The notes beneath the pieces were generated by a model. That model was not told where the DNA came from, made no database searches, and worked only from the letters and a program-made list of their open reading frames with translations. A program made the translations under genes and the position numbers. From Xylona heveae TC161 (lineage: Eukaryota; Ascomycota; Xylonomycetes; Xylonales; Xylonaceae), in NCBI RefSeq assembly GCF_001619985.1, contig NW_017264193.1:2857726-2921725 (forward strand): DNA of 64,000 nucleotides. Reading direction: 5' to 3'. Positions 1-11,972 of this stretch are shown here, in pieces. Every line of letters begins with the position of its first letter. Position 1 is the stretch's first letter.

Positions 1-2454
1 AAGAGCCGATTTGTGCCATGACTGTCATCAAAGCTATAGAGCGAATATAGGTACTCTTCCCTGATAGTCATCAGATATCGAAAATTAAGATATATAGAGA
101 AGGCTAATACCACTCATGTTGCAACCTAAGCATTGATACTTGTCAATCACTGTACGGTGTTTAGACGGAGGTGGTTACAAACCTGTGATGATCTGGAAGC
201 GTGACTGCTGGCTTGCATAGACATCATTCGGGATGAATCTTTCCGTGTGTATCTTCTCTCGAATCGCATGTCGTCCGGCCTTGATTGCCAAAGTATCGGT
301 AAGTTCAGGCCGAACTAGGATACCGTCAGCCAGAGAACTGATGCTTAGGAATTGCCCCCATTGTACCATAGTCACTCGTTGCGGAGATATGTGCAAAAGA
401 TGCAAGCTTTAAAATTAGCCAAAGTCTGGAAGAGAGGCGCAACAGCGTACCATGTCAAGCATAGCAACGCCTTCGCAAATCTTGAAAAGGCCGGGTATTT
501 CACCATGAACCTTTTCTATGAGCTCCTGTACGGCCGAGTCGCCTGATCCCATCAAGTCAGAAAATTTTCAAAGTATGACAAATAATACTGCTCACTCAAT
601 AACAGAACTTCATTGTGGGCATCAACAATCTGTCTTCTCATTAGTGTTTCCTTTTTTTTCACAATCCCTACGCATCGATCGATACTTTCTGGTTAAGTTT
701 CACGAGATCCAAGGTCTGGCATTCATAAAAGTGTTTCTTTTTAAAGACGTTGATAAACACGCTGGGAAAAGCGCGGTCTTCTATATCAGCAGCAGGAAAT
801 CGGAGATAGAATTGATGAGCAGTATCATATTTGAGGGTCAATGCGAGATCAAGCTCCTCTGAGATATTTCAGTCCAGACCAATCTGATTGAAATGGAATT
901 GACATTACCTCCTAGAGCGGTGATCATATCATAAACATCGGCACTTGCTTCTTTGTACGTTTGCCGCGCGATATCGAGCAGGCCATTAACACCAGACTGT
1001 CATGATTAGCCTATCATCATGCCTGAACGTGGAGTATGCTGGGTAGACAACTCTGACAGCATAAGTTCTTTGGTTTCTCAAATCTAGAGGTTGACGTGCA
1101 TATGTAATATCATCATTTATCACGGTTTCGATCATTTCCTGCGCCAGGTTTACTTTGGTCGGAGCACAGAGCTTCGCAACTTGTCAATAAAGAGAATCAT
1201 TCATATTCAGAGGGCAGGCAACTTTTCGTATAGTGGCAACTAGCTCACTTGTTGCTCCTGTGAGCGCTTCAAATATGGGATTTATGCTGAACACGAATTG
1301 TTTGAGCATGATTACCATGTTGATTGACTGCTCAATATAGGCCGCTGTGTGTTTTGAGGGTGTTAGAATCAGCTTATAGTATTGTCAGTCTATGCTTTGG
1401 CCAGATCCTAGAATGATCATACGGCCGTAAGAAGACGATCACCATCAGGAAGCACTTTGAGAGCTGTGGAAAACATCAGAATTGGCAATTGAACGGGCAA
1501 AGTCAAAAGCTGACTGACCTTGTCTGGCAGTATGAAGCATCTGCTCCTTTGACGTAAGCTCTGCTACCGCCTCATACCTCGCCTGAATAGTTTGCTCATC
1601 AATTAATGGCTGTAATATGTTATTTTTGAGCAACCTTGCTCCCATCGGAGTCATTGTACTGTTGAGTATGCCAAATAGGCTGTGCTTGGATTTTGCACTT
1701 TGGAGATTTTGGGTCAACTCAAGTGCCTGAACAGTCAGGCGGTCGATCATCATTGATCCTTCCGAGGGCTCATATCTCACTCTCAGCGAGTGGGATGGAA
1801 ATGTAACGGAACGTCCTAGTTCAGTATATCTAAGAGCCTGGGCCCAAGTCAGATCGTAGTATAAATCGCAGGGCGACAGGTGGGCAATGGACGAGAAGGG
1901 ACTCGATCAATCAGCCATGGACATACAGCTCCAACACTGCAGATTGCAAAGTAGTTGCCTTCAATTGAAAGTTTTATAGCTTCGATATCCTCCTCGAAAG
2001 CTACCCTCTGAATATACTCGAGCCCGGTGCTTTGATTCCAGTAATTCCGGTCCAGCAACCGGAAGCTTACATCAGGAAAGTTCTGCTGTATGAGAGGGTA
2101 GAGCTTCGATTTCGAAACAGAGGTACCTGGCATCAAAATTTCCACTGGATCGTACACGCTGATCTTATGAAGCGTTCTCACATAGGTTTGGCTGTCGCAG
2201 ATCTGGCAGAGCACAACCTCTGCAGTAGTAAGGTCCACAAATGCCAAGCCAACAACAGGAGATATACCACGAGATTCACTGATAGTGCAAATTATATCAC
2301 GAACATTAGGTGCTGCAATGGTCGATGCGGCCGTTCTCGGCCTTCTTCGATTCATTGTCCATGTAGCTCTTCGGGCACTTGGAGGACGTCCGCCGGCATT
2401 TGGGACGCCTTGTGTGGTGCGGGAATCCGTACCAAAACTATGGGACGTACTCAT
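1..2454 (-). CDS. MSH4: MSH4, meiotic MutS homologue (partial, 3' end outside window)
   Basis: MSH4 pairs with MSH5 to stabilise recombination intermediates and promote crossovers in meiosis; it lacks the mismatch-binding domain of other MutS proteins. I read 13 exons (complement): 2454-1927, 1837-1519, 1463-1423, 1372-1223, 1171-1052, 996-909, 858-686, 629-596, 542-451, 406-367, 314-183, 125-111 and 60-1 (continues). Phases agree at every join, though the start of the eighth exon could lie about 15-20 nt upstream. Seen: an N-terminal tail rich in Ser/Arg/Pro, the MutS core signature YEPSEGSMMID, the MSH4-type stretch LDLRNQRTYAVR, then LAIKAGRHAIREKI and the Walker A motif GCNMSGKST spread over three exons. 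The ATPase domain beyond Walker A is off the window. The start ATG at 2454 lies 254 bp from the divergent Notchless ATG, so the two probably share a promoter region. Confidence 0.93.
111..125 (-). other. MSH4: 15-nt MSH4 micro-exon encoding part of Walker A
   Basis: This exon is bounded by an acceptor ending TTAG (126-127 on the complement) and a donor GTATTA beginning at 110. It keeps phase 1 on both sides and supplies the residues C-N-M-S of GCNMSGKST; both flanking glycine codons are split by introns. Without it the P-loop cannot be formed, so I regard the exon as real despite its size. Confidence 0.85.
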
Positions 2455-2708
2455 TTGGGCAGTAACAAAATTTGAGGAATCAGAAATGAATCCTTCAGAT
2501 ATCTCTTCTCATGAAGAATTGCGCTGCCTGGGTAAACATTTAAGGACGTTGAGACAGTACCTTAAGTTGTGAGAGGAAGATGCTGATCTAAAGTTATCTA
2601 ATCTAATCGCTTTCGATAACGCGCTGAAATTCATCCACAAAAACTTCTAGGCTTGGACGCTTTCTACTCTCACAACGGCCATTCGGATTGACACCAACAA
2701 AGCCCACA
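2455..2708. promoter_or_regulatory. MSH4 / Notchless divergent intergenic region
   Basis: A 254-bp gap between two divergent start codons: meiotic MSH4 on the minus strand and constitutive Rsa4/Notchless on the plus strand. No canonical TATA box is obvious on the Notchless side. It must carry both core promoters; assignment is from position only. Confidence 0.5.
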
Positions 2709-4393
2709 ATGGCGACCGTACTACCTCCTCCAAATAAGCGGCAGAAGACCGCGGCTGCGCAAAAGGCGCGCGAGCAACAAGAAATCGATGCGATACCTGA
2801 AGACCTCGGAAGTGTCCGTGTACAATTCTTTGATCAAGCCACTGGACAGGCCACTGGGCCTCCAGTTTCGGTCTCAGTTGGAGATGCCTCTGTGAAAAAC
2901 TTGGAACTTCTTCTCAATACATTACAAGGAAATGTCAGTATCCAAGGGATATTATTTCTTCATGACGGATGGCTTATATGTCTATAGGATGAACACGAAC
3001 GGATACCATATCGATTCACATTTCGCCCAGACTTACAAGATCCCTCGAGTGCAGAGAATGCAGTAGATATTGTATCTCACCTATGGCACTCAATTCTTCG
3101 ACCCGGTATCAAAACAACTGAAGACACTATAAGTCTCCAATATACCCCACAAGCAGTTTTCCGCGTTCGAGCAGTGTCGCGCTGTTCTGCAGCCATCTCT
3201 GGCCATGGAGAAGCAATTCTAGCGACGCAATTCTCTCCCGCATCATCTTCCAAGATGGTGAGTGGCAGTGGAGATGGTACCGCGAGAGTGTGGGACTGTG
3301 ATACTGGAACGCCTCTGCACACTCTCAAGGGACACACCAGCTGGGTCCTGGCTGTAAGCTGGTCACCAGACAACAGCATGATCGCAACAGGTAGCATGGA
3401 CAACACAGTCAGACTGTGGGATCCCAAAACCGGAAAACCGTTGGGAGGACCAATGAAGGGCCACAGCAAATGGGTATCAAGCTTAGCATGGGAACCTTAT
3501 CATCGCCAAGCTCCCGGCCAACCACGACTGGCATCGGCCTCGAAAGACGCCACGGTTCGGATATGGGATGCTGTGTCGAAACGGATAGAAATAGTTCTCA
3601 GTGGCCACAAGGGGTCCATATCCTGTGTCAAGTGGGGTGGTCTAGGATTCATTTACACTTCTTCTCATGACCGGACCATCAAAGTCTGGAATGACAAAGA
3701 TGGGACTTTGGCACACTCGCTCAATGCTCACGCGCACTGGGTTAATCACCTTGCTCTTTCGACCGATTTTGTTCTTCGTACAGCCTACTACGATCACACC
3801 GGCAAGGCTCCTGCCACCGATGACGAGAAGGTTGCCAAGGCCAAAGAAAGATTCACCAAGGCCGCCACCATCAACGGGCAATTAATCGAACGCCTTGTGT
3901 CTGCCAGTGACGACTTTACGATGTATCTGTGGGAGCCTACCAACTCGACCAAGCCAGTGGCTCGTATGCTTGGACACCAGAAGCAGGTCAACCATGTCAC
4001 GTTCTCCCCCGATGGACTTTTCATTGCCTCGACAGGATTTGATAATCACGTTAAATTATGGAACTCTCGTGACGGAAAGTAAGTTTGGTTTTTTTTTGTG
4101 TCTTTATTTTGCATACGGTCAGAGTACTCATCTCGATTTTTCGTCTCAGGTTCATCACGACACTTCGTGGCCACGTAGCACCCGTATATCAGTGCTGCTT
4201 CTCGCCCGACTCGCGGTTACTAGTCAGCGCATCAAAGGACACCACTCTCAAGGTCTGGGACATTCGGACCGGCAAACTGTCAATCGATCTCCCTGGACAT
4301 CAAGACGAGGTTTATGCTGTCGACTGGAGTCCTGACGGGCAAAGAGTCGGCAGCGGTGGAAAAGACAAGGCCGTCCGGGTGTGGAGAAACTAG
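2709..4393 (+). CDS. RSA4: Notchless/Rsa4, 60S ribosome assembly WD40 protein
   Basis: Family role: nucleolar/nucleoplasmic pre-60S factor whose N-terminal ubiquitin-like domain is pulled by the MIDAS domain of the AAA+ dynein-like Rea1/Mdn1, driving removal of assembly factors. Exons 2709-2933, 2988-4078 and 4150-4393 give 519 aa, close to yeast Rsa4. Residues about 35-135 carry the NLE-type N-terminal domain (SVRVQFFD, then ERIPYRFTF), followed by a WD40 propeller with repeated GH...WD units (for example GHTSWVLAVSWSPD, SGHKGSISCVKW, LRGHVAPVYQCCFSPD). The ATG at 2709 is the first in frame. Intron 1 is 54 nt with donor GTCAGT; intron 2 is 71 nt. Nothing is missing. Confidence 0.95.
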
Positions 4394-6050
4394 GATAGAA
4401 GGCATCAAGTCAAGATTATAGAAATATATACCCGTCGTGACTGTCACTATATGTTTGATTATATAATGGAAGTGTTTATCAATAGAGCTTCTCAGTCTGG
4501 TTAGCCTCATGCAAATGGCATCATGTTTTACACCCCGCAATCCTTTGTCATGATTCTTCTGTACCAGTACTCTGTACTGTAGTCGACATTTATTCAGGCC
4601 AACTATTGTAGCGAGGCAACCGCACGCGACCCCACGAGCCTAGCGATCTGGCAGACCCGAAGCACGAGACGAACAGAACTGGGCAGTGCGCACTGTAACT
4701 TACCAAGTTTCTCAGTAACTTCATACTGCATTTACCATCAAACAGCGTGTACTCTGTAGTCTTCTGTCGGAGCTTCTTCCGGGCTCCCCCCGCTAACATT
4801 GATCCAGTTTAGCTATACCACTAACTGTGCTTCCCACCCTAATGTCACTCGTATTTCCTTAATATCAATACACCCATCAATTGGTCATAAACAGACAAAG
4901 TATAAGTTGTAACAAAGCAATCACTCTCGAGGCTTACCAAAGTAAATCTCACAATTGCCTAGAAAAAGTATAGCTTCCTTCTCTTTTCTTTTTCTCTTTT
5001 TCTCTTTCCTTCCCCCCTCCTGTCTCTCCACGGGCGTACCCCTGGACCCCTGTCACGCCAAGGTATTCTGTGCCGTCATACCTTTGACCTCCCCCGCCGT
5101 CATTATTTCCCTTTTCCTGTCTTCTTTACCTTGTTTCGTAGGCACTCTGCAAACATGTCGCACAGTATTCTCGTTTGAAACAGTATAGATTCACACAATA
5201 TGGAGGCTAACCGTAATTCGAGGACATTGATTCTGGTCCTAAGATAATCCTGAAGAGTCGCGGAACGAGAGCACTCGCCGTTACAGCAAGACAAGGGAGC
5301 AACGGGAGCAATTATTGGCGCATTGCCCCATGTCGCATTGGCACAAGGCTGCGGCAGACTGCGGGAAATTTGACTGTATTATACTACATATTGTGCTTAT
5401 CCCACAATGCGTGGTCGATCTGACCGCTGAAGAGCAAGCTACAGCCCTGACAGGGAATTATGGCACCTTATGTCATTGTGCTTGGCATAGCGTAGTAGTG
5501 GCATTGTCGCCCCGAGAGCCTTATAGTCGTGAAAGTAGCAATAATGGCTTATTATACTCGTGCGCTCGAATATTATCACGGCCCTCTTTTCCGACTTTTC
5601 ATTTCTTTGATTCCTTAGATTCCTTATGATACCGTCGCCTTGAAGCTCTTACGGGATTCGCACTTTCAGCCATACCAGGAGACTAGGCAGGTTAGCAGTT
5701 CTCCACAACTCGGTATTTTATCGCGCCCGTGGTCAGTGCAGCGGTTGACTCTTCGTTCCCGTTATATATATTGTAGCCTAACCGCCTATCGTGCCTTCAG
5801 GACCCGTTCAATTTTACCGTACGATAACTTACCATTCTACCAACTTAGCATTCTGCTCGTGGGCCGCTTGCATTGTACATATCACCTCAATATCTTACAC
5901 GACACGATCTTGGACATTCCTTGTTTCAGCCTACGAGTTCCTGCGAAAAGGGCTCTAGGACTCAAAACACGAAAGACCGGGAACCCGGGGACCTGGAGGC
6001 CCAGCAGCAAAGTCCTCCGCCTCCGACCAAACGCCATTTAGAAGATAGCA
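4394..6050. other. Intergenic region upstream of the CAP gene
   Basis: About 1.65 kb with no convincing gene. It holds the 3' end of Notchless, a strongly pyrimidine-rich tract on the plus strand at about 4970-5030, and dispersed short open frames without family resemblance or good codon context. The part nearest 6050 is presumably the CAP-gene promoter and 5' leader. Confidence 0.6.
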
Positions 6051-7502
6051 ATGCTGCTCTTCTCCTCTCATCCGACCAGCACCTTCCATGCAGTCTTCCT
6101 CACAGCCATCCTCTATGCCGCGTTGCTTTCGAGCAACGCGCGCGCCGTTGCTGTCGCGAGCACCGTCACCCTGACCGCCTCGACGGTGACAGCCACCGTG
6201 AAACCGACGCTCAGCGCGTCGGACGCGCACACGTACAATTCCGACTCGGACTTTAAAAACACCATGCTCGACTCGCAGAATTCGTATCGCTCCGAACATA
6301 GCGCGTCGGCGCTGTCATGGAATAACACCCTGGCCCAGACGGCGCAGAAATGGGCCAATAAGTGTCTCTGGAAACACAGTGTACGTTCTGTCTCATTTCT
6401 TTCTTTTTTTGTCTCGTCTCTTTTTCATAACCCTTCTTTCCACGTCGCTCTACTGTTGCTTTGTCTGCTTTGCGTCTCGCAAATTCTCGCGACATGTTTA
6501 CCTATCGACCTGTCGAGCGCCAAAGCAAGCGAGAAAACAAACGGCTACCTGTCTGTCACAATAGCCCATTTGAAACCAAACTGGACTATACCTATACAGC
6601 ACGACAGGCAAACCAAAGATCAACACAATTACCAAGAGGACAGTCGTAAATATTAGGATATAATACTAATCGAAGGTGGTAATCAGGGCTACGGCGACGG
6701 CGAGAACCTCGCCGAAGGATTCGCCAACACGACACTGGCCGTGCAGGCGTGGGCCGATGAGCGCAGCGACTACAACTACAACAAGCCCGGGTTCTCCGAG
6801 AAGACGGGCCATTTCACGCAATTAGTCTGGGCGGCAACGAAGTCTGTCGGGTGCGGACGCAAGTCCTGTTCGAGCGGTTCCAAGTCCGACGGTGCCAATG
6901 GATGGTAAGATTGTCTTCTTCTCTTTCATGTCCCTTTTATTTCCTTTTATCCTCTCTTTTCGTTTATCCTTTTCTTTTATCCTTTATCCTTGTTCTTTTT
7001 CACTTTATCCTTTTTCCTTTTTGCCAATGTTTTTTCCAAGAAATGTCTTTTTTCCTTTTCATTTATCCTTTTCCCTTTCCCCTCCCTTTTACCTACTTCC
7101 TTGTCCCTTGTCCTTTTATACTTTTTCCAGTGTCTTGTCAAAAGCGCTCAACCGCATCATCCAAACCCATTTCATCCAAACCCATTTCATCCAAACCCAT
7201 TTCATCCAAAAGAAAAGCCAAGTCAACAACGAATGAAAGAAAGAGAGAAAGCAAAACCATAAAGCCCATCCACCGCTAACTTCACCTCTTTACTATCCAG
7301 GATCATCGTATGCGAATACTGGCCCCCCGGCAACGTCGCAGGGGAATACCAGCAAAACGTACACAAACAATCCAGCAGCAGCAGTAATAGCAACAGTAAT
7401 AGCCAGCATGTACAAGGCGGCGAAAGCGGCGCCGGCAGCAGAGGCGTATCCTGGGCCGGCCTAGTCGTCGGCCTTGCGGCAATGATGTTGATGAATCAAT
7501 GA
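6051..7502 (+). CDS. Secreted CAP-domain (SCP/PR-1, Pry-like) protein, probable GPI anchor
   Basis: Exons 6051-6380, 6687-6904 and 7301-7502 give 249 aa. An N-terminal hydrophobic stretch (FLTAILYAALLSSNARA) is a signal peptide. The CAP domain follows: DSQNSYRSEHSASALSWN with its helix-1 His, KWANKC, GYGDGENLAEG and the diagnostic TGHFTQLVWAATKSVGCG, then IIVCEYWPPGN. After a Ser/Asn-rich linker the chain ends in a hydrophobic tail (AGLVVGLAAMMLM) typical of a GPI signal. CAP proteins of this type (yeast Pry1/2) bind and export sterols or fatty acids; that function is inferred. The two introns are long for this genome (306 and 396 nt) and pyrimidine-rich; intron 1 has a TACTAAT branch site at 6664. 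Confidence 0.9.
7150..7209 (+). repeat. 15-bp tandem repeat within CAP-gene intron 2
   Basis: About three to four copies of a 15-bp unit (AAACCCATTTCATCC) lie in the 3' half of intron 2, after a long run of CCTTTTATC-like T-rich units. It is non-coding and lies upstream of the acceptor at 7299-7300. Confidence 0.8.
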
Positions 7503-8109
7503 CCTGCATACTTGCGTACTTGCATACTTGCATACTTGTATACTTGTTTGGCTTTACGCTTTCCACTTCATGCTTCAGAGTACTCTGTACTGGAGTCCAA
7601 GGAAAAAAAAAGAAACGAAAAAAAAGGGGAAGGTGGGATGGTTCGTTACGTTCTGGAATGATACGCAATACCCAATACACAATACCCAATACCCAGTATT
7701 CACGAAACGTACCTATACATTTCATTACTTCATTTTCATATTTCATAGTTCATACCTTATACGAAGGTATTCGTATATAGACTACATGTAAGACGACTAT
7801 ATAGTATACAAACATAGTATCCCATTTATCGGGGATAATATACCTAGTATTGTACAATAACTGTTTATAATATATTCATACATTCTTGTTTTCTTTTATC
7901 CGGTTTAAGTCCAAAAATCGAAAGTCGTCGACACTAATCAATCGTAAATCTCAATCTCAATCGTAAATCTTAAATTTATCACTTTTTGTAAGTCTTTACA
8001 CGCTTGCTGCTACATAGTTTGCTGGGGAGAGAGCTGCCCGCTAGAAGGAAGTAGGATATGACCGCTCAACATACGAATAAAAGATCAGCAAGCTAGGTAC
8101 CCAGCTCGC

Positions 8110-8167
<58 letters not shown>

Positions 8168-8266
8168 GGATGAGATGAAATGAGATCCACTGGACGCAAG
8201 GCAGGCCCATAAACAGTGGAGATAAGACAGGCCCATCAAGCATTGAAAATAAGGCAAGCAGACATA
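7503..8266. other. Convergent 3' region between CAP gene and HEL2
   Basis: No gene seen. It contains short tandem runs GCATACTT (about 7505-7545) and CAATACCCAATA (about 7670-7700), an AT-rich tail region, and the GA microsatellite listed separately. Confidence 0.6.
8112..8165 (+). repeat. (GA)n microsatellite
   Basis: An uninterrupted GA dinucleotide run of about 26 units in the 3' flank of HEL2, about 100 bp beyond its stop codon. It would read as CU repeats if included in the HEL2 3' UTR. Confidence 0.95.
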
Positions 8267-10864
8267 CTACCCAAAGTGAAACAAAGTCTGCTTCTTCTTG
8301 CCCTTACGTTTACCTCCACCTCCACCTGCTCCACCCGCTGCTCCGGCTCCATCAGTGTCGAGATCGGCATCAGCAGCGGCTTGCGCATCGCTGGCCCATG
8401 CATTCGCAGTGTTGCGGCTAGCGCCAAAGTCGCGTCGCACTGCGCCGGAACCGTATCCGAAAATGGTACTGGTGGGTTTAGCAGCGGCGGGAAGAGCGGG
8501 GAACGCATCGGCGCTATTGACGGTGGGAGTGCCGCGCGAAGACGCTTTTGGTGCGGGGCGAGAGTAGGACGATAATGATGATGAGGTTGGCTGAATACCT
8601 GCAGGCCCGGAAGGAGTGGCACCGGCCCATGACGGGGCGGTGGTGGACTTTGAGGCACCTGCACGATTGGATGAAGGTGCAGAGGCGGAAGGCAAGGCGG
8701 GGAAAGCATTAGCGGCAGAAGAAGAGGTAGCAGAAGAAGAGGAAGGGGAAGCGGCAGTGCCCCAGCTGTTCTGCTTGTTAATGGCCGAGCGCGAAGACTG
8801 GGCAGTGGAGGACTTTAGTTTGAGGACTCTGGAGCCGCCGCTTCCGAGCGCAGAGGATGAGGCGCCTGGCAGGATACCGCTGGGGCCTGGAAGTGCGGGG
8901 TAGTCTTCGTTGATGGCGCGCCAGTCGCTCCAGGCTTTGAGCAGACCGGTGCGTTTGGAGTCAATTTCGAAAATGTCGGCGAGTTCCTTGACAAGTTTGC
9001 CCAGTTCTGAGCTCGAGGTGTCGAATAGAGAGAAGAAGGAGTCAATGAGTTCCGAGGCGGAGATGGAAGAGGAGCGGAACGCGGAGATTTTGTTTCGGAA
9101 TTGCGATACTTTGGACGGGTCGTTTCGCAACATGGCGGTGGCCCGTTCAGTGACAGCTGCATGTCTCATGCGGCGCGCCTGTTCCTGGGGAGGGAGGTTT
9201 TGGAGAGATTGCGAGGGTTGTGAAGAAGATCCGTTGGGTGTATTGTTGTTGTTGATGTTGAGGTTTTGAAGCGCAGGGAAGGAGTCGTCTCGCTGGGCGG
9301 TCGTGACGGTTTGAGGAGTGGCAGACTGTGGTGGCGGACGTGCTGCGTAGGCCTCGGTGGATGAGAGCTGGGTGCCAAATGTGGAGGTCGTGACGGACTG
9401 AGCGCTCTGAATTGCCCGCTGTCTTTGGAAAGCGATTTCGTCCCTTCGAAGAGGCTGAGCAGTTGACACCGGCAACGCTTCGCTGTTGGGATCCCTCCCT
9501 CTGCCCCGGCCTCGTCCCTCTCTTCTGCTCCTGCCATCAAAGTGGTGGGGCGCTCTGAAATCGCCAAAGGTTGATAGGTCCACTCTCCTCGCATCTCTCC
9601 GTGCGTCCTTTGACAGTCCATTCGGGTGGGCCTCTAATTGATGCGCTTTGAGGTCCATTTCAGAATCAAAAACTACAAATTTCTTGTCAAGACATTCCTG
9701 ATCGGGACAGAGGAAATGGTCCTTTTTGAAGTGGAGTTCCAGTGCGTCATAATTGACATAGTATTGGAATCGAAGACCATCCCTCCTGTCGCAGAGGTGA
9801 CATCTCTCGTGTCGATCGCGGCAATGGGTATAGAGCTCGTCATCCCCGTAAAATCGCATTTTGCAAAATCCACACTCGGGGTGCCCTTTGAACCCACTCT
9901 GGTCCGCAGCTCCTGGAACATTGTCACCATGTCTCTCGTGTTTTCGTAGCTCATTGGCCGTGAAGAGCTCATGCTCGTGTGTAAAGACTTTCTTGTTCCT
10001 CGTGCAAAGGTCGCTGCGTTTCATCAGCAACTGGACTTCAATCTATTGTCAAAAAAAACTTACCACATGACCTTATGATGCGTACTTTTCACGTGTCGGT
10101 GGAGATCTGGCCAGCCCAAGCAAGCAACGTCGCAATCCGGATCAGGGCAGTTGTACCGGAGCAGAAGCACAGTGTCCTCAAAGATTTCGTTCTTTTCATA
10201 TTTAACTCCCAAAATGTCGTCTGACTTTGCAAAGTCTTTCTCCTCAAACTCCTCGTATCGCTTTGACGGGTGGTCGGTGAAAATGACATAGTCCGCATTA
10301 GTCTATGGTCCAGCAGTTTAGCAAAGTAACCCAAGAAATCAATTTTGCCGTTGGGACTATTAGACTGACCCGACAATGAGCGCAAGCCTTTGTTTTGTAG
10401 AGAGCACGGAGCCTTAATGCGCAAATATGACAAGTCCGGTGGTTACATGGAGAAACAGCCTGATGGATGACAGGTGAGGCGCAAATGAAGCACACTTCCG
10501 AATCATCATCTTCTTCTTCATCAACCTCCGCACCTGCGTCAGCAGGCTTTGCCACTTTCCTGTTGTCCTCTGCTTGTGTGGCGTCTCCCGTCAAGCGCGT
10601 GCCAAAATTACCACGAGCACGATGTCCCGGAGCAGCGACTGAATCGGTGGCTGAATTGGGGCCGCGTCCACTGGGACCGCCCTTGCCTCTGCCTCCCCTT
10701 CCCCTTCTTTCGCCGCCGCGAGCACCGCCTCGTTGTCCGTCGGCGCGGCCTGCGTTCTGTCCTCCTCTACCTCCTCTGCGAGAGTCCCGGCCGGCTGAGT
10801 GACGGGCAGGACCAGTCTCCGCCGACGCCTGCGCTCTTGGTCCGGTAGTGGTTTGCGAATCCAT
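8267..10864 (-). CDS. HEL2: Hel2/ZNF598-type RING E3 ubiquitin ligase
   Basis: Family role: senses collided ribosomes and ubiquitinates 40S proteins to start ribosome-associated quality control and no-go decay. Exons 10864-10370, 10302-10064 and 10013-8267 give 826 aa. After an Arg/Gly-rich N-terminus (RGGRGGQNAGRADGQRGG), residues about 125-164 form a RING finger beginning CFICASPVIHQAVSPCNH and ending KACAHC. Then come several C2H2-like zinc fingers typical of Hel2: NCPDPDCDVACLGW, CDLCTRNKKVFTHEHELF, PECGFCKMRFYGDDELYTH and CHLCDRRDG. The C-terminal half is Ser/Ala/Pro-rich and ends in a basic KRKGKKKQ stretch. The 50-nt second intron is placed so that the joined product reads VMCDLCTRNKK, which matches the family; an acceptor upstream would bring in a stop. 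Confidence 0.94.
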
Positions 10865-11948
10865 TCGAGAGCTATAGTACGGGGGAAAAAAAAGAATTCT
10901 ATGTGCGATTTGGGGCGAATGTGCTATTGAGCTCGGGGTGCCGCGGTTCAGCTCCGTATCTGTATGCGCAGTTCAAACAAATAAATGCAAGTAGAGTTTT
11001 GGTGGGGCCCAATTTCGCACACCGTTTGGATTTGGCGATGACGGAGTTCCGACTAAATTTAAGCTGCCGCTGAGATTCACCTTGTGTAAACAACTTCTCT
11101 AAAGGTAAGGTACGTAGCCGCCTCAGACGGTGGTGACAACATCTAATTAGATCGATTGCCAAAAGAAGAAAGTCCTGAAATTGTATGACTCTACACAATC
11201 TGCCGGTAATTTCTTCCGTAAGCCTAGACCACCATGCATTGTCGGTTGTGTGTCAGGTACACAGGCATATCGGCTACTTGGAGATCACTCCCATGTGGAT
11301 TCTTGTGAGAGCAACAAATTGTATCCTAATTGAGGAAGCTGGTATTTTAGGACAGAATCTGACTCAAGTGCATGCATATCATTCATCTTATTTCGAGGGG
11401 AGGTAGGGAAAAAAATCCACCTCTTCATGAAACATAACAAGTACGAAGTAGTAATCACAAGATAATTGCCCTTGCTAAATTGTTTATACGAGGACTATGT
11501 CTCGGATGAATAACAATATGATACTTATTTAAAGGATTATCATTGGGACTTTTATTTATCTTTTTGGGAGGATTTTTGGCCCAGATAAATCCTTTAAACC
11601 AATCCAAAAAAAATATAAATTATCTCGCATTTTATATCTGGACCTTATCAAGGCAGGAACAACCTTTTTAGCAGATCAGTCTTGATTCGTTAGCAATTCC
11701 TAGACAGCTCAAGAAGCCTACAGCATATTTCAATTGAGTGTCTAAAACAATTAAACCTTTGCTGACCATTCATACAATCAATGATCCAGTCAGATCATGC
11801 AAATATTCGGTCAATTATTCTACGCAGTACATCGCAGTAATATTGCTGTGGACGAAGGATGCGAAGCGCTCGTAGTGCCTCTGAACCATGGAAAGGTGTC
11901 AGAAGTGACTCGCTTAGCTAACCGAAAATAGTCAAAGGGTTGCAGGAA
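10865..11948. other. Intergenic region between HEL2 and U6
   Basis: About 1.1 kb. The first 100-200 bp upstream of the HEL2 start at 10864 is its promoter. The rest is AT-rich, with homopolymer runs near 11560-11620 and no convincing open frame or RNA gene apart from the U6 promoter at its right end. Confidence 0.55.
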
Positions 11949-11954
11949 TATAAA
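11949..11954 (+). promoter_or_regulatory. TATA box of the U6 snRNA gene
   Basis: TATAAA lies about 24-28 bp before the start of the U6 5' stem-loop. This is the spacing expected for TATA-dependent RNA polymerase III promoters of fungal U6 genes. Confidence 0.75.
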
Positions 11955-11972
11955 GTAGATTAGTGAAATACT

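Noticed and set aside
2032-2572. Plus-strand frames opposite the MSH4 first exon
   Set aside because: They overlap the MSH4 coding exon and the shared promoter, and lack family resemblance.
7150-7209. CRISPR-like array from the short direct repeats in the CAP intron
   Set aside because: The units are contiguous with no spacers, and the genome is eukaryotic; it is a minisatellite.
6379-7279. Plus-strand frames inside CAP-gene introns with Phe/Leu/Ser runs
   Set aside because: They are translations of pyrimidine-rich intron sequence, not exons.
8298-9269. Several plus-strand frames opposite HEL2
   Set aside because: Antisense shadows of the low-complexity Ser/Ala/Pro region of HEL2.
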